Source: Xenophilus sp. E41
GTDB taxonomy: Bacteria > Pseudomonadota > Gammaproteobacteria > Burkholderiales > Burkholderiaceae_C
Direction of reading: 5' to 3'
NCBI RefSeq assembly: GCF_003671765.1
Contig: NZ_QPIB01000003.1
Coordinates: 60,095 to 124,094 of the forward strand
Length of the DNA stretch: 64,000 bases
Both the position numbers and the translations under genes were made by a program. The notes below the pieces were generated by a model. The model ran no database searches. It saw nothing but the letters and a program-made list of their open reading frames with translations, and had not been told where the DNA came from. Below, piece by piece: positions 1 through 8,380 of the stretch (the first letter of the stretch is position 1; each line of letters starts with the position of its first letter).

Positions 1-26
1 CTTTCGCATCTACCAGGAGTGAACAC

Positions 27-395
27 ATGAAGAAAATCGTTGCAGCCGGCGCCGTTGCGCTCGTCGCCGCCTTCTCGAGCGCCGCCTTCGCGCAAAGCGG
101 TGCCATCAGCATCCCCGGCGTGGGCAAGGCCAACGGCTCGCTGGGCTCCGAAGTCACCAACACCCGCATCACCGTGAGCAACAACAAGGCGCGCGACGTG
201 CTGGCCGGAGGCGGCGAAGCGGGCGTGCTGAAGGTGGGCGCCAACGTCAGCATGACCGGCATGGCCAACGTCAACACCGTGAACATCACCGGCTCGAAGG
301 TCAAGGACAGCGACATCACCATCAGCGGCAACGAAGCCACCAACGTCAAGGCCATCGGCGGCACCGCCAACGTCAACAGCGTCAACATCAACTGA
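27..395 (+). CDS. small exported repeat protein, one long-short module
   Basis: No named family recognised. The 122-residue product has a clear Sec signal peptide with cleavage near AFA|Q at residue 22. The mature part is one long repeat unit (about residues 48-87, opening ITVSNNKARDV and closing ANVNTVNI) and one short unit (about 97-121, ITISGNEATNV to ANVNSVNI). The same long-short pair recurs about nine times in the giant protein encoded next. Alternating V/I/T with N/G turns suggests a beta-solenoid or curli-like fold, which is inference. AGGAG at 15-19 sits seven bases before the ATG. The operon may begin left of the window. It is probably an exported subunit or nucleator for the CsgG-like pore at 4565. 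Confidence 0.8.
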   Translation: MKKIVAAGAVALVAAFSSAAFAQSGAISIPGVGKANGSLGSEVTNTRITVSNNKARDVLAGGGEAGVLKVGANVSMTGMANVNTVNITGSKVKDSDITISGNEATNVKAIGGTANVNSVNIN

Positions 396-523
396 GCGCG
401 ACCGGCCCGCGGCGGCGCGCAGCCTGCGCGCCCGCCCGCATCGACCGGTGCCGGTGCCGCCTGCGCGCCGGCCGCTGTGGACGCGGTGAGCCCCATCACC
501 CGTCCTGACCCACGGAGACCGCT

Positions 524-3500
524 GTGACCCAGTCCCTTCGACGAAAGAACACCGTTGCCCTCATCGCCGCACTGTGCGGTGGCACTTCGCTGCTCATGGC
601 GCCGATCGCAGGTGCGCAGGAGAGCGTGCTGCACGGCCTGGGCTGGGTCACGCAGCGGCCCGGCACCGAGCTCAAGGGCAACAGCGCCGCGCGCGCGACC
701 GGCAACAAGGCGAACGCCGAAGTGACGGCCGGCGGCGGCAAGGCCACGGTGGGTGCGGGGCTGGGCGCCTCGCTCGACCTCATCGCGACGGCGCAGGCCA
801 ACACCGTGGGCCTGTCCGCGCTCGACGTGAACAACTCGCAGCTCAACGTGCTGCAGAACCAGGTCACCGGCTTCGTCACTGCCATCGGCGGCGCGGCCAC
901 GGCCAACACGGCGCTCATCTCCGGCGGCGCGGGCCGACGCCCGCTCACGGACAGCGTCGTCAACATCCAGAACAACCAGGCCGGGCGCATCGAGGCGCAC
1001 GGGGCCAAGGCCTCCGTGCTGCTCGGCGCCGGCTCGCTGCAGCTGCCGGGCCGTGCCACGGCCAACGGGCTGCTGAGCGACGAGACCGACGTGCGCCGGG
1101 CGCGCATCGACGTCATGAACAACACCGCCGAGGGCATTGCCTCGCTCGGCGGCGCGGCCATCGCCAACGCCACCACGCTCGCGCGAAGCAAGGTCGAGGA
1201 CCTGCAGACGCAGCAGGTGCGCAACACGGCGCGCAACGTGCGCGCCGGCGGCGGATCCGGCGGCGCGGGCTGGGGCGCGGTGGCCCAGGCCGACCTCACC
1301 GGCGTCGCTGCGGCCAATGCGGTCACGGCGGCCGGCAGCCAGCTCCAGGGCGCGCGCATCACGCAGCAGGGCAACGAGGTCGACGGCATGAGTGCCCTGG
1401 GCGGCAGCGCCCTGGCCAACACTGTGAACCTCGCCGACTACCAGGGCGGCGACCTGCGCCAGTACCAGGCGCAGCTGTCGAACAACAAGGCCGGCCGCGT
1501 CGAAGCCAGCGGCGGCAGCGGTTCCATCCTCAAGGGCGCGCTGGCCGACGTGCAGATGTCCGCTGCGGCGCTGGCCAACAGCATCTCGGTGCAGGGCGGA
1601 CAGCTGCAGGGCGCCACGCGCCACACGCTGTCGGGCAACCAGGCCGACCAGGTGCAGGCGGTGGGCGGCGCCGCCGCGGCCAACAGCATCTGGCTGCAGA
1701 ACGCGACCACCCGCAGCAGCAACATCACGCTGACCGACAACCGCGCCACCGACGTCAACACGGCCGGCGGCCGCGCCACCATCGGCGGCGGCTTCGTCGG
1801 CGAGTTCGAGCGCAACGGCCGCGCGCTGGCCAACAGCGTGGCGCTGGACAGCCAGGCCACGCTGGACAACACGCCGGTCACGCTCAGCAACAACACGGCC
1901 CGCGGCGTGCAGGGCTCGGGCGGTCTCGCGGCCGCCAACAGCGCGCTGCTGAGCGAAGGCACGGTGCGCAACGGGCGCCTCGACCTCGCCGGCAACACGG
2001 CCGAGAACGTGCGTGCCAACGGCTTCTCGGGCAGTGCCGCGGGGGGCCTGCTCTTCTCGTCCAAGCAGAACGCGATGGCGCTGGCCAACAGCCTGGGCGT
2101 GTTCGGCTCCACCGTCGACGCGGGCAGCGTGAGCCTGCGCGACAACACCGCGCGCGAGCTGTCGGCGCAGGGCGGCAAGCTGGTCGCCAACAGCGTGAGC
2201 GTCGAGAAGGGCGAGGGCGCCGGCTCGCGCCTGTCGGCCACCACGCAGCTGTCGGGCAACACCGCCTCCCAGGTGTCCACCGGCGCCAGTTCCATGGCCG
2301 GCCCGGGCAACGCCTTCAGCGAACGCAGCGTGGCGCGCGCCGCCACCAACGCGGTCGTGCTGTACGAGAACACGCGGGTCGACAGCGGCTCGCCCCTCAC
2401 GCTGCGCGACAACCGCGCCACGCAGGTGGCCGCGATCGGCGGCACGGCCCTGGTCAACGCGCTGGCGGGCTACCGCGACGCGAGCGTGTCGGGCAGCCCG
2501 GTGACGATCACCGACAACACGGCCAGCGACGTGCGCACCGGCGGCAGCTACGGCCAGGTGGCCGGCATCGGCGATGCGAAGAACGGCATCCTGGTGGCCA
2601 ACGGCGTCTACCTCGAGGGCGAGAACGGCGTGCGCCTGTCGGGCTCGCCGGTGACGGTGCGGGGCAACCGCGCGCAGGCGCTCAACGCCGACGGCGGCCG
2701 CATCAACGCCAACGCGCTGGCGGTCAACGGCCAGGGCGAGGTGCAGGGCAGCCCCGTCACGCTGGCCGACAACCGCGCCAGCAACGTGAAGAGCGAAGGC
2801 AAGGAAGGCACGATCGCCGGCCACGCCGTGATGGGCAAGGGCGTGGGGGCCGCCAGCGCCAATGCGGTGCAGGTGCTCGGCGCCCTGCGCGCGAGCAGCA
2901 TGCAACTGCTGGGCAACACCGCCGACAACGTGCGCGCCGAGAAGGGCGTCGCGCTGGCCAACAGCGTGATGGTCGGCGAGGGCGCCACCACCGAAGGCAC
3001 ACCCACCACCCTCAGCGGCAACACGGCGGCCGACGTGAGCACGCCTGACGGCAAGACGGCCGTGGCCAACAGCTTCTTCAACGAGGGCCGCACGAGCGGC
3101 TCGCAGGTGGCCATCACCGGCAACCAGCGCAGCGGCGCGCAGGCCGACGGCGAGGACGCCAGCGCCGCCAGCCTGCGCAACCGCAGCAACGGCCGCATCG
3201 CCGGCTCGCAGGTGGCGATCACCGGCAACCAGGGCAGCGCGCACAAGGGCAGCATCAACTCGGTGGACAACAGCGGCACCATCGGCAGCAGCCGCATCGC
3301 CATCATGGGCAACCGCGGCAGCGTGCAGGGCGGCGGCGTGGCCAACAGTGTGGTCAACGGCGGCACCATCGCCGGCGGCCAGATCACGGTGCTGGGCAAC
3401 CAGGGAACGACGCAGGGCGGGGGCACCGTCAACAGCGTGATCAACCAGGGCCGCATCGGCGCCGGCAGCATCACCATCGCGGGCAACACCGGGTCGGCGC

Positions 3501-4024
3501 GCGGCGGCGGCACGGTCAACAGCGTGCACAACCGGGGCAGCGGCAACCTGATGAGCGCCAACATCGCGATCATCGGCAACCGGGGCGAGGCACGCGGGGG
3601 CGGCACGGTGAACAGCGTCGACAACCGCGGCACGCTCACGGGCCGGGTGGCCATCCTGGGCAACCAAGGCTCCAGCCTACAGGGCGGCACGGTCAACTCC
3701 GTCGTCAACCATGGGCTCATGGCCGGCAACATCGTGATCAGCGGGAACCGCGGTTCGGCGATGGCAGGCGGCACGAGCAACTCCGTCATCAACCGCGGCG
3801 TCATCACCGGCACGGTCGCCATCGTGGGCAACCAGTCCACGGCCGGCGTCGGCATGACCACGGGCAGCGTGCGCACCACGGGTGGCGCGCTCGCCGGGGC
3901 AGCCGGGGTGACGGGCAACACGCCCTGGGCAGCGAACGCGGGCTACACCGTGACGCTGCCGTCGACCGGCGTGGTCAACCGCAGCGTGACGGTCGGACCG
4001 GCCGTGACGGTGCTGAACATGTGA
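524..4024 (+). CDS. giant exported repeat protein (1166 aa), candidate solenoid/amyloid-like fibre subunit
   Basis: The start is GTG with GGAGA at 514-518. A signal peptide ends near residue 31 (IAGA|QES). Two repeat regions follow. Residues about 45-855 hold some nine alternating long (about 45-50 aa) and short (about 35 aa) units with a core like TLSNNTARGV...ANSxxL. The long units carry an extra G/A-rich loop after the GG. Residues about 857-1130 hold some nine tighter units of about 30 aa with the core VAITGNQGS...GGTVNSVxNxG. The last 40 residues lack the repeat. There are no transmembrane helices, no autotransporter barrel and no LPXTG-like anchor, so export would need a dedicated pore, and a CsgG-like gene lies 540 bases downstream. 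Long open frames on both strands here are repeat and GC shadows. Exported structural protein is a firm reading; fibre or amyloid is inference. Confidence 0.8.
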   Translation: MTQSLRRKNTVALIAALCGGTSLLMAPIAGAQESVLHGLGWVTQRPGTELKGNSAARATGNKANAEVTAGGGKATVGAGLGASLDLIATAQANTVGLSALDVNNSQLNVLQNQVTGFVTAIGGAATANTALISGGAGRRPLTDSVVNIQNNQAGRIEAHGAKASVLLGAGSLQLPGRATANGLLSDETDVRRARIDVMNNTAEGIASLGGAAIANATTLARSKVEDLQTQQVRNTARNVRAGGGSGGAGWGAVAQADLTGVAAANAVTAAGSQLQGARITQQGNEVDGMSALGGSALANTVNLADYQGGDLRQYQAQLSNNKAGRVEASGGSGSILKGALADVQMSAAALANSISVQGGQLQGATRHTLSGNQADQVQAVGGAAAANSIWLQNATTRSSNITLTDNRATDVNTAGGRATIGGGFVGEFERNGRALANSVALDSQATLDNTPVTLSNNTARGVQGSGGLAAANSALLSEGTVRNGRLDLAGNTAENVRANGFSGSAAGGLLFSSKQNAMALANSLGVFGSTVDAGSVSLRDNTARELSAQGGKLVANSVSVEKGEGAGSRLSATTQLSGNTASQVSTGASSMAGPGNAFSERSVARAATNAVVLYENTRVDSGSPLTLRDNRATQVAAIGGTALVNALAGYRDASVSGSPVTITDNTASDVRTGGSYGQVAGIGDAKNGILVANGVYLEGENGVRLSGSPVTVRGNRAQALNADGGRINANALAVNGQGEVQGSPVTLADNRASNVKSEGKEGTIAGHAVMGKGVGAASANAVQVLGALRASSMQLLGNTADNVRAEKGVALANSVMVGEGATTEGTPTTLSGNTAADVSTPDGKTAVANSFFNEGRTSGSQVAITGNQRSGAQADGEDASAASLRNRSNGRIAGSQVAITGNQGSAHKGSINSVDNSGTIGSSRIAIMGNRGSVQGGGVANSVVNGGTIAGGQITVLGNQGTTQGGGTVNSVINQGRIGAGSITIAGNTGSARGGGTVNSVHNRGSGNLMSANIAIIGNRGEARGGGTVNSVDNRGTLTGRVAILGNQGSSLQGGTVNSVVNHGLMAGNIVISGNRGSAMAGGTSNSVINRGVITGTVAIVGNQSTAGVGMTTGSVRTTGGALAGAAGVTGNTPWAANAGYTVTLPSTGVVNRSVTVGPAVTVLNM

Positions 4025-4056
4025 GGACGGCCGAGGCCGCGCGGAAGGAGCGAATC

Positions 4057-4476
4057 ATGACGAAGACGACACACCTCATCGGTGCGCTGGCGCTGCTCGC
4101 GTCGGGGGCGGCGTCGGCCCAGCTCATCAACTACGGCGAGGCCCTCGGGGCCTACCGGGACAACAAGGACGCGGGCGTCAAGCTCATCGACGGCGTGACC
4201 CCGGGCGTGACGGCCCGCGCACGCGTGGCGCGCGCGCTGGAGCAGAACAAGGTGGTGGACCAGCAGGCGCTGGTGCAGCCGGACGGCACGCTCAAGCTGC
4301 CGGCCAACCAGACCAACCTGGTCATCCGCACCGACTACAGCAACGTGTCGCAGGGGGCCGACGGCCAGCTGCGCATTGCGAGCCCGACCATTCAGGGCAA
4401 CGTGAGTGGCAACGTGACGCTGTTCGTCGACGGCAAGGGGGTGGAGAACATCACGGTCCTGAACAACGGCAAGTGA
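4057..4476 (+). CDS. small exported protein of the CsgG-like locus
   Basis: No family recognised. The ATG at 4057 is chosen because GGAAGGAG at 4043-4050 precedes it and it opens a clean signal peptide cut near ASA|Q (residue 21); an upstream GTG at 4021 would overlap the previous stop. The mature protein is about 118 aa with no cysteine. Residues 22-75 look helical and charged, and the second half is strand-rich with N/G/V/T, ending in ENITVLNNGK, which faintly echoes the repeat cores of its neighbours. It lies between the giant repeat protein and the CsgG-like lipoprotein. A periplasmic chaperone, adaptor or minor subunit would fit, by analogy with CsgE/CsgF or HfaA, but no sequence match to these is claimed. 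Confidence 0.7.
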   Translation: MTKTTHLIGALALLASGAASAQLINYGEALGAYRDNKDAGVKLIDGVTPGVTARARVARALEQNKVVDQQALVQPDGTLKLPANQTNLVIRTDYSNVSQGADGQLRIASPTIQGNVSGNVTLFVDGKGVENITVLNNGK

Positions 4477-4564
4477 CCGTGCTGCGCTGCATGGCAGCGT
4501 CCGGCGAACCGGGGCCGAGTGATGCGGCCCCGCATGAACAACAACTCCCTGTCCGGTTGACCGA

Positions 4565-5743
4565 ATGACATCGCACACCTCTTCACGCGTGCGGCGCGGG
4601 GCGCTCGCCCTGGCCGCCACGGCCGCCCTCCTGGCCGGCTGCGCCACCACCGAGAACGCCCTCAACGATGCCGACAAGCTGCTGGCCGAACGCGAGGCCG
4701 CCAAGCAGCTGCCCACGGCGAACCTCAGCAGTTACGCCGTCTCGCTCGGGCGCTTCGGCCACATGCTCGACATCTACAAGGATGGCGACCCGGTGGTCTA
4801 CATGCAGACGCGCAACATCCTCGACGCCACCAACCTGTCGAACCCGCTGGTGGGTTCGGAGATCCCGGGCGACATCACCGAGATGGTCCGCACGGCGGTC
4901 AACCGCATCGGGGCGCGCATCGTGTACGTGCCCTACCACCCCGACTACCTGATCTCGCAGGCGCAGCTGGGCGCGAAGTTCGGCGTGACCATGCCCGACT
5001 TCCTGATCACCGGCGCGCTCACCGAGTTCGACCGTGCGCTTTCGGGCGCGGGCCGCTCCAACTCGGCCAGCGTCGACTTCGGCAAGGGCAAGGGCGAGAC
5101 CAACATCGGCGCCGACTTCAAGCGCACCGCCATTCTCTCGGCCCTCGCGCTCGACCTGAACCTGGTGAGCTTCAGCACGCAGCAGATGGTGCCGCGCATC
5201 CAGGCCTCGAACGTCATCAAGGTGCTGAACTTCAGCGCCGAGGACAACGCCAGCCTGGGCTTCTACGGCGACTCCTTCGGCTTCAAGCTCGAGGGCAAGT
5301 ACCTGCAGGGCCGCCACTCGGCGATCCGCACGCTGGTCGACCTGAGCGTGCTCGAGCTGATGGGCAAGGCGACCAACACGCCCTACTGGCGCTGCATCCC
5401 CAACGGCGTGCCCGACCCGGTGGTGGTCGAGAACATGCAACGCTCCTTCGAGGGCCTCACGCCGCAGCTGAAGGTCGGCCTGATCCAGGTCATGCTGCGC
5501 AAGTACGGCGAGAACGTCACCGTCAACCAGCAGCTCGACGAGCCCACCAAGGAAGCGCTGCGCCGCGTGTATTCCACGCGCTATCCGCAGCTGGGCGACA
5601 CCGTCGACGTGCTGAGCTGGAAGGGCTTCGAGCCGCTGTTCTTCGGCGTGCCGATGCCGTGGGACCCGCCGCCGCAGACCGCGGGCACGGCCGCGCCGGC
5701 CGCTCCGGGCACGCCGGCCGCACCGGCGAAGGTGGGCACCTGA
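4565..5743 (+). CDS. CsgG/HfaB-like outer-membrane secretion lipoprotein
   Basis: The lipoprotein signal ends in LLAGC, with the lipidated cysteine at residue 26. Residues about 75-277 follow the CsgG order of elements: a strand and constriction-loop region (about 75-100), a DFLITGALTEFD strand like the NIMVEGSIIGYE of CsgG, a barrel segment with GADFKRTAILSALALDLNLV at 182-201 matching the GAD...VNLRVV stretch, and an amphipathic RTLVDLSVLELMG helix before a CI motif. CsgG forms a nonameric outer-membrane channel for curli subunits, and HfaB does so for holdfast anchors. A C-terminal extension (about 295-345) resembles a peptidoglycan-binding helical module, and a P/A tail follows. The aromatic constriction residues of E. 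coli CsgG are not apparent in the matching loop. The stop overlaps the next start by one base. Confidence 0.85.
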   Translation: MTSHTSSRVRRGALALAATAALLAGCATTENALNDADKLLAEREAAKQLPTANLSSYAVSLGRFGHMLDIYKDGDPVVYMQTRNILDATNLSNPLVGSEIPGDITEMVRTAVNRIGARIVYVPYHPDYLISQAQLGAKFGVTMPDFLITGALTEFDRALSGAGRSNSASVDFGKGKGETNIGADFKRTAILSALALDLNLVSFSTQQMVPRIQASNVIKVLNFSAEDNASLGFYGDSFGFKLEGKYLQGRHSAIRTLVDLSVLELMGKATNTPYWRCIPNGVPDPVVVENMQRSFEGLTPQLKVGLIQVMLRKYGENVTVNQQLDEPTKEALRRVYSTRYPQLGDTVDVLSWKGFEPLFFGVPMPWDPPPQTAGTAAPAAPGTPAAPAKVGT

Positions 5744-6675
5744 TGCCGGGAGTTCGTTCGTCGCATCCCTGGCGCACGCAGTTCCGCACGGGCGCCGGCG
5801 CGCTGGCGCTCGCGGCCTGCACGCTGGGGCCGGCCGCATCCAGCGCCTGGGCGCAGGCCGCGGCCAGCACGGGGGCTGCGGCCCCTTCGGCCGCTGCGCG
5901 CTCGACCGTCACGGTCGGCGGCACGGGCGCGCCGTCCTCCGCGGCCGCGACGCCGATCACGCCCGCGGGCGCCACGGCCGCGCCGGGCGGTGACACCGGC
6001 GCGCGCTATGTGGAGTCCTGCCAGCAGGCCATCGAACGCGGCGTGGTCAACGCGGGCTGCCAGGGCCCGCTGTATGCGAACGAGATCGCGCGGCTGAAGG
6101 AAGACGCGCTGCGCACCAACAACCCCAACCTGCTCACGCTGCTGGGCGATGCCTACCAGAGCAACCGCAGCGGCGTGTCCGACATCGGGCAGGCCTACCG
6201 CTGGTACCTGTTGGGGGCGGTGCGCGGCGACCCGCGCGCGATGCAGCGCCTGAGCGAGCTCTACAAGAGCGGCCGCGGTGCGCCGCAGGACAACATCAAG
6301 GCCCTGGGCTATGCGCGGCTCGCGCAGCGCCTGGCCGTGCCGGGCAGCGCCAGCGCGAAGCAGGCGACCGACACCATCAACAGCCTCGGCAACGAAATGG
6401 CGGCCGAGGAAGTCGTGCTGGCGGACCGTTTCGCCAGCGAACTCGAAACCAAGCTGCGCAGCCAGGGCGCCGCACCGGGGACGGCCGCTGCCGGCGGCCC
6501 GGCGGTGGTGCCCGCGCCGGCCGGTGGCCCCGCACCGGGTGGCGGCGCGAACATCTCGCGCCTCCCCGGCATGGGCGCCGTGCAGGCGCAGAGCGCACCG
6601 CCCGCGCCCGCCGTGGCATCGCCGCTGGGCGGACTGCCGGGCCAGGAGAGCCTCACGCCGCGCAGCACGCCCTGA
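5743..6675 (+). CDS. periplasmic Sel1-like repeat protein
   Basis: The ATG at 5743 shares a base with the preceding stop (TGATG), giving 310 aa. A long signal sequence ends near AWA|Q at residue 37, then an A/G/T-rich linker runs to about residue 85. The core has one good Sel1/TPR-like unit (QAYRWYLLGAVRGDPRAM) and a second (RLSELYKSGRGAPQDNIKAL), then a helical stretch and a P/A/G-rich tail. Sel1 repeats mediate protein-protein contacts. Translational coupling to the CsgG-like gene suggests a periplasmic partner of the secretion channel, for instance a substrate adaptor. That role is inferred from context only. Confidence 0.75.
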   Translation: MPGVRSSHPWRTQFRTGAGALALAACTLGPAASSAWAQAAASTGAAAPSAAARSTVTVGGTGAPSSAAATPITPAGATAAPGGDTGARYVESCQQAIERGVVNAGCQGPLYANEIARLKEDALRTNNPNLLTLLGDAYQSNRSGVSDIGQAYRWYLLGAVRGDPRAMQRLSELYKSGRGAPQDNIKALGYARLAQRLAVPGSASAKQATDTINSLGNEMAAEEVVLADRFASELETKLRSQGAAPGTAAAGGPAVVPAPAGGPAPGGGANISRLPGMGAVQAQSAPPAPAVASPLGGLPGQESLTPRSTP

Positions 6676-6685
6676 GGAAGCATCC

Positions 6686-7063
6686 ATGCCACGACCTTCG
6701 CACCCCCGCCCCGCGCGCCGCGCGTCGCTTGCCGGCCTGGCGCTGGCCGCGCTGGGCGGCCTGCTCGCCGCACCTGCCGCGTCGGCCGACGACCGCACCG
6801 TCATCGACAACCCGGGCCGCGGCACCAACCGCATCGAGATCACCGGCAACACCGCGACCAACGTGCAGGTGCGCTGCGGCGACGGGCGAACGGCGGCCAC
6901 CGGCCGGGGCGCGAACGTGAACAGCGTGAACGTCGACAAGCGGGCGCTCGAGGGCCGCACCGTGATCGTGACCGGCCGCAACACCCGCGACGTCACGGCC
7001 GACGCGGACTGTGCGCACGGCCAGCCGGGCGCGGCCAACGTGAACAGCATCAACATCCGATGA
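6686..7063 (+). CDS. exported two-unit repeat protein with paired cysteines
   Basis: The ATG at 6686 has GAGGAAG at 6674-6680. The product is 125 aa with a signal peptide ending near ASA|D (residue 36). The mature part is two units of the family seen at 27-395 and 524-4024: IEITGNTATNV...GANVNSVNV and VIVTGRNTRDV...AANVNSINI. Each unit carries one cysteine in its loop (RCGDG and DCAHG), the only two in the mature protein, so a disulfide could clamp neighbouring rungs. No family is recognised. It overlaps the next gene by four bases (ATGA). It is probably a third exported substrate or a capping subunit of the same structure. Confidence 0.75.
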   Translation: MPRPSHPRPARRASLAGLALAALGGLLAAPAASADDRTVIDNPGRGTNRIEITGNTATNVQVRCGDGRTAATGRGANVNSVNVDKRALEGRTVIVTGRNTRDVTADADCAHGQPGAANVNSINIR

Positions 7064-7659
7064 CGATGGCTTCGAAGACTTCCCCTCGTGCAGCGGTCGC
7101 GGTGGCCGTGGCGGCGACCTTCTTCGCTGCGGCTTGTTCCGACCGCGCGACCGACGCGACGCCGCCCGCGGTGACGCCGGCACCGGCCCCCGTGGCGGCG
7201 GCGCCCACGCCCGCACCGCCGGCCGTGGCGACGGCACCCGCGGCCCCTGCGCCTGCGCCGGCGCCCGCCGCGGCACGCGAACTGCCGCTGTCCGTGCAGG
7301 GCGTGGCCAGCGCGGGCCTCACGGTGCGCGTCAAGGGCATCGAGCTCGGGCCCGACGCGACGGTGCTCACGGTGAGCGCCTCCTTCGCGAGCCAGCTCAC
7401 CAACTGGACGCAGATGGCATCCGGCGACACCTACCTGCAGGACGCCGACGGCAACAAGCTGATGCTCAAGCGCGTCGAGGACAACCGCTACCTCAAGATC
7501 AAGAACGGCGACACGATGGAAGGGCGCCTGATCTTCCTCGGCGCTGTGCCGCCTTCGGCCACGCAGGTCAAGCTGGTGCTCAACGAAGGCAGCCCGCAGG
7601 ACGACCCCAACAGCCCCGGCCTGACGATCGACCTGCCGCTCAAGCCGGCCGGTTCATGA
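7060..7659 (+). CDS. proline/alanine-rich lipoprotein of the CsgG-like locus
   Basis: The ATG overlaps the previous stop (ATGA); a second ATG two codons on is possible. The signal ends in FAAAC, so Cys26 is the likely lipidation site. A P/A/T-rich tether of about 60 residues follows. The globular half (about 85-195) is a beta-rich domain with no family I can name: a strand-rich opening (GLTVRVKGIELG), a middle with LQDADGNKLMLKRV, and a late RLIFLGAVPPSATQVKLVLN, somewhat like DUF4352-type immunoglobulin-like domains. It is probably an outer-membrane-anchored periplasmic accessory of the secretion locus. It overlaps the next gene by four bases. Confidence 0.7.
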   Translation: MTMASKTSPRAAVAVAVAATFFAAACSDRATDATPPAVTPAPAPVAAAPTPAPPAVATAPAAPAPAPAPAAARELPLSVQGVASAGLTVRVKGIELGPDATVLTVSASFASQLTNWTQMASGDTYLQDADGNKLMLKRVEDNRYLKIKNGDTMEGRLIFLGAVPPSATQVKLVLNEGSPQDDPNSPGLTIDLPLKPAGS

Positions 7660-8354
7660 AGGGCCGGCGCGCGCTCGCCGGCGTGCTGCTGATGTCGTGC
7701 GCACTGGCTGCCGGTGCCGAGTACCGCGTGCAGCGAAGCGCCACCCCGCTCGCCGACACGCCCAGCCGCTTCGTGCCGCAGGCCGACGCGCCGCGCAGCG
7801 AGCTGCGCCCGGCCGGCACGGGCAGCAGCTTCGGGCCCGCCGGTGCCTCGTCGACCTTCGCGCCCGCCGCCGGACCTGCCACGCGCTTCCGGCTGGCCGA
7901 GGTGCCCCCCGCGCGGCTCGCGCGCACGCGCGAACTGCTCGACACCCTGCAGGCGCGCGAGACGCCGCAGCAGGCCATCGTCATCGACCTGCCGGCCGAC
8001 GTGCTGTTCGACTTCGACAAGGCCGAGCTGCGGGCCGACGCGCAGGCGTCGCTGGCGAAGGCGGCCGAGCTGCTGCAGAGCTATGCGAATGCGCCCATCG
8101 CCGTGCGTGGCCACACCGACGCGAAGGGCAGCGAGGCCTACAACGATGCGCTGTCGCTGCGCCGCGCGCAAGCGGTGGCGGAGCGTCTGCGTTCGGCGGC
8201 GGGTGGCCGCGCCATCGCCACCGAGGGGCTGGGCAAGCGCCGCCCCGTGGCGCCCAACCAGCACGCCGACGGCAGCGACGACCCCGAAGGCCGCCAACGC
8301 AACCGCCGCGTCGAGATCGTGATCGAGGCGCCGGGCACGCGGCCGGCGTCCTGA
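7656..8354 (+). CDS. OmpA-family peptidoglycan-binding protein
   Basis: The ATGA overlap with the preceding gene fixes the start, giving 232 aa. An N-terminal signal is present; whether it is cut by signal peptidase I near AAGA|E or lipidated at Cys15 (LMSC) is unclear. A low-complexity linker covers residues about 25-85. Residues about 115-225 form an OmpA C-terminal domain: DVLFDFDKAELR, GHTDAKGS (Asp155) and LSLRRAQAV (Arg170), the residues that hold diaminopimelate, then a QRNRRVEI end. The family ties outer-membrane complexes to the cell wall. Here it would anchor the CsgG-like apparatus to peptidoglycan, by context. Confidence 0.85.
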   Translation: MKGRRALAGVLLMSCALAAGAEYRVQRSATPLADTPSRFVPQADAPRSELRPAGTGSSFGPAGASSTFAPAAGPATRFRLAEVPPARLARTRELLDTLQARETPQQAIVIDLPADVLFDFDKAELRADAQASLAKAAELLQSYANAPIAVRGHTDAKGSEAYNDALSLRRAQAVAERLRSAAGGRAIATEGLGKRRPVAPNQHADGSDDPEGRQRNRRVEIVIEAPGTRPAS

Positions 8355-8380
8355 CCGGCGGCCCATCCCACGGAGAAACC

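Noticed and set aside
496..1422. 308-residue open frame on the minus strand inside the giant repeat gene (and similar ones at 1438-2457 and 2608-3921)
   Set aside because: Opposite-strand shadow of a GC-rich repeat gene; A/P/S-rich product without signal, motif or ribosome site.
524..4024. Possible CRISPR or minisatellite array
   Set aside because: Repeats are degenerate at DNA level, in frame, multiples of three and conserved as protein motifs; no spacer pattern.
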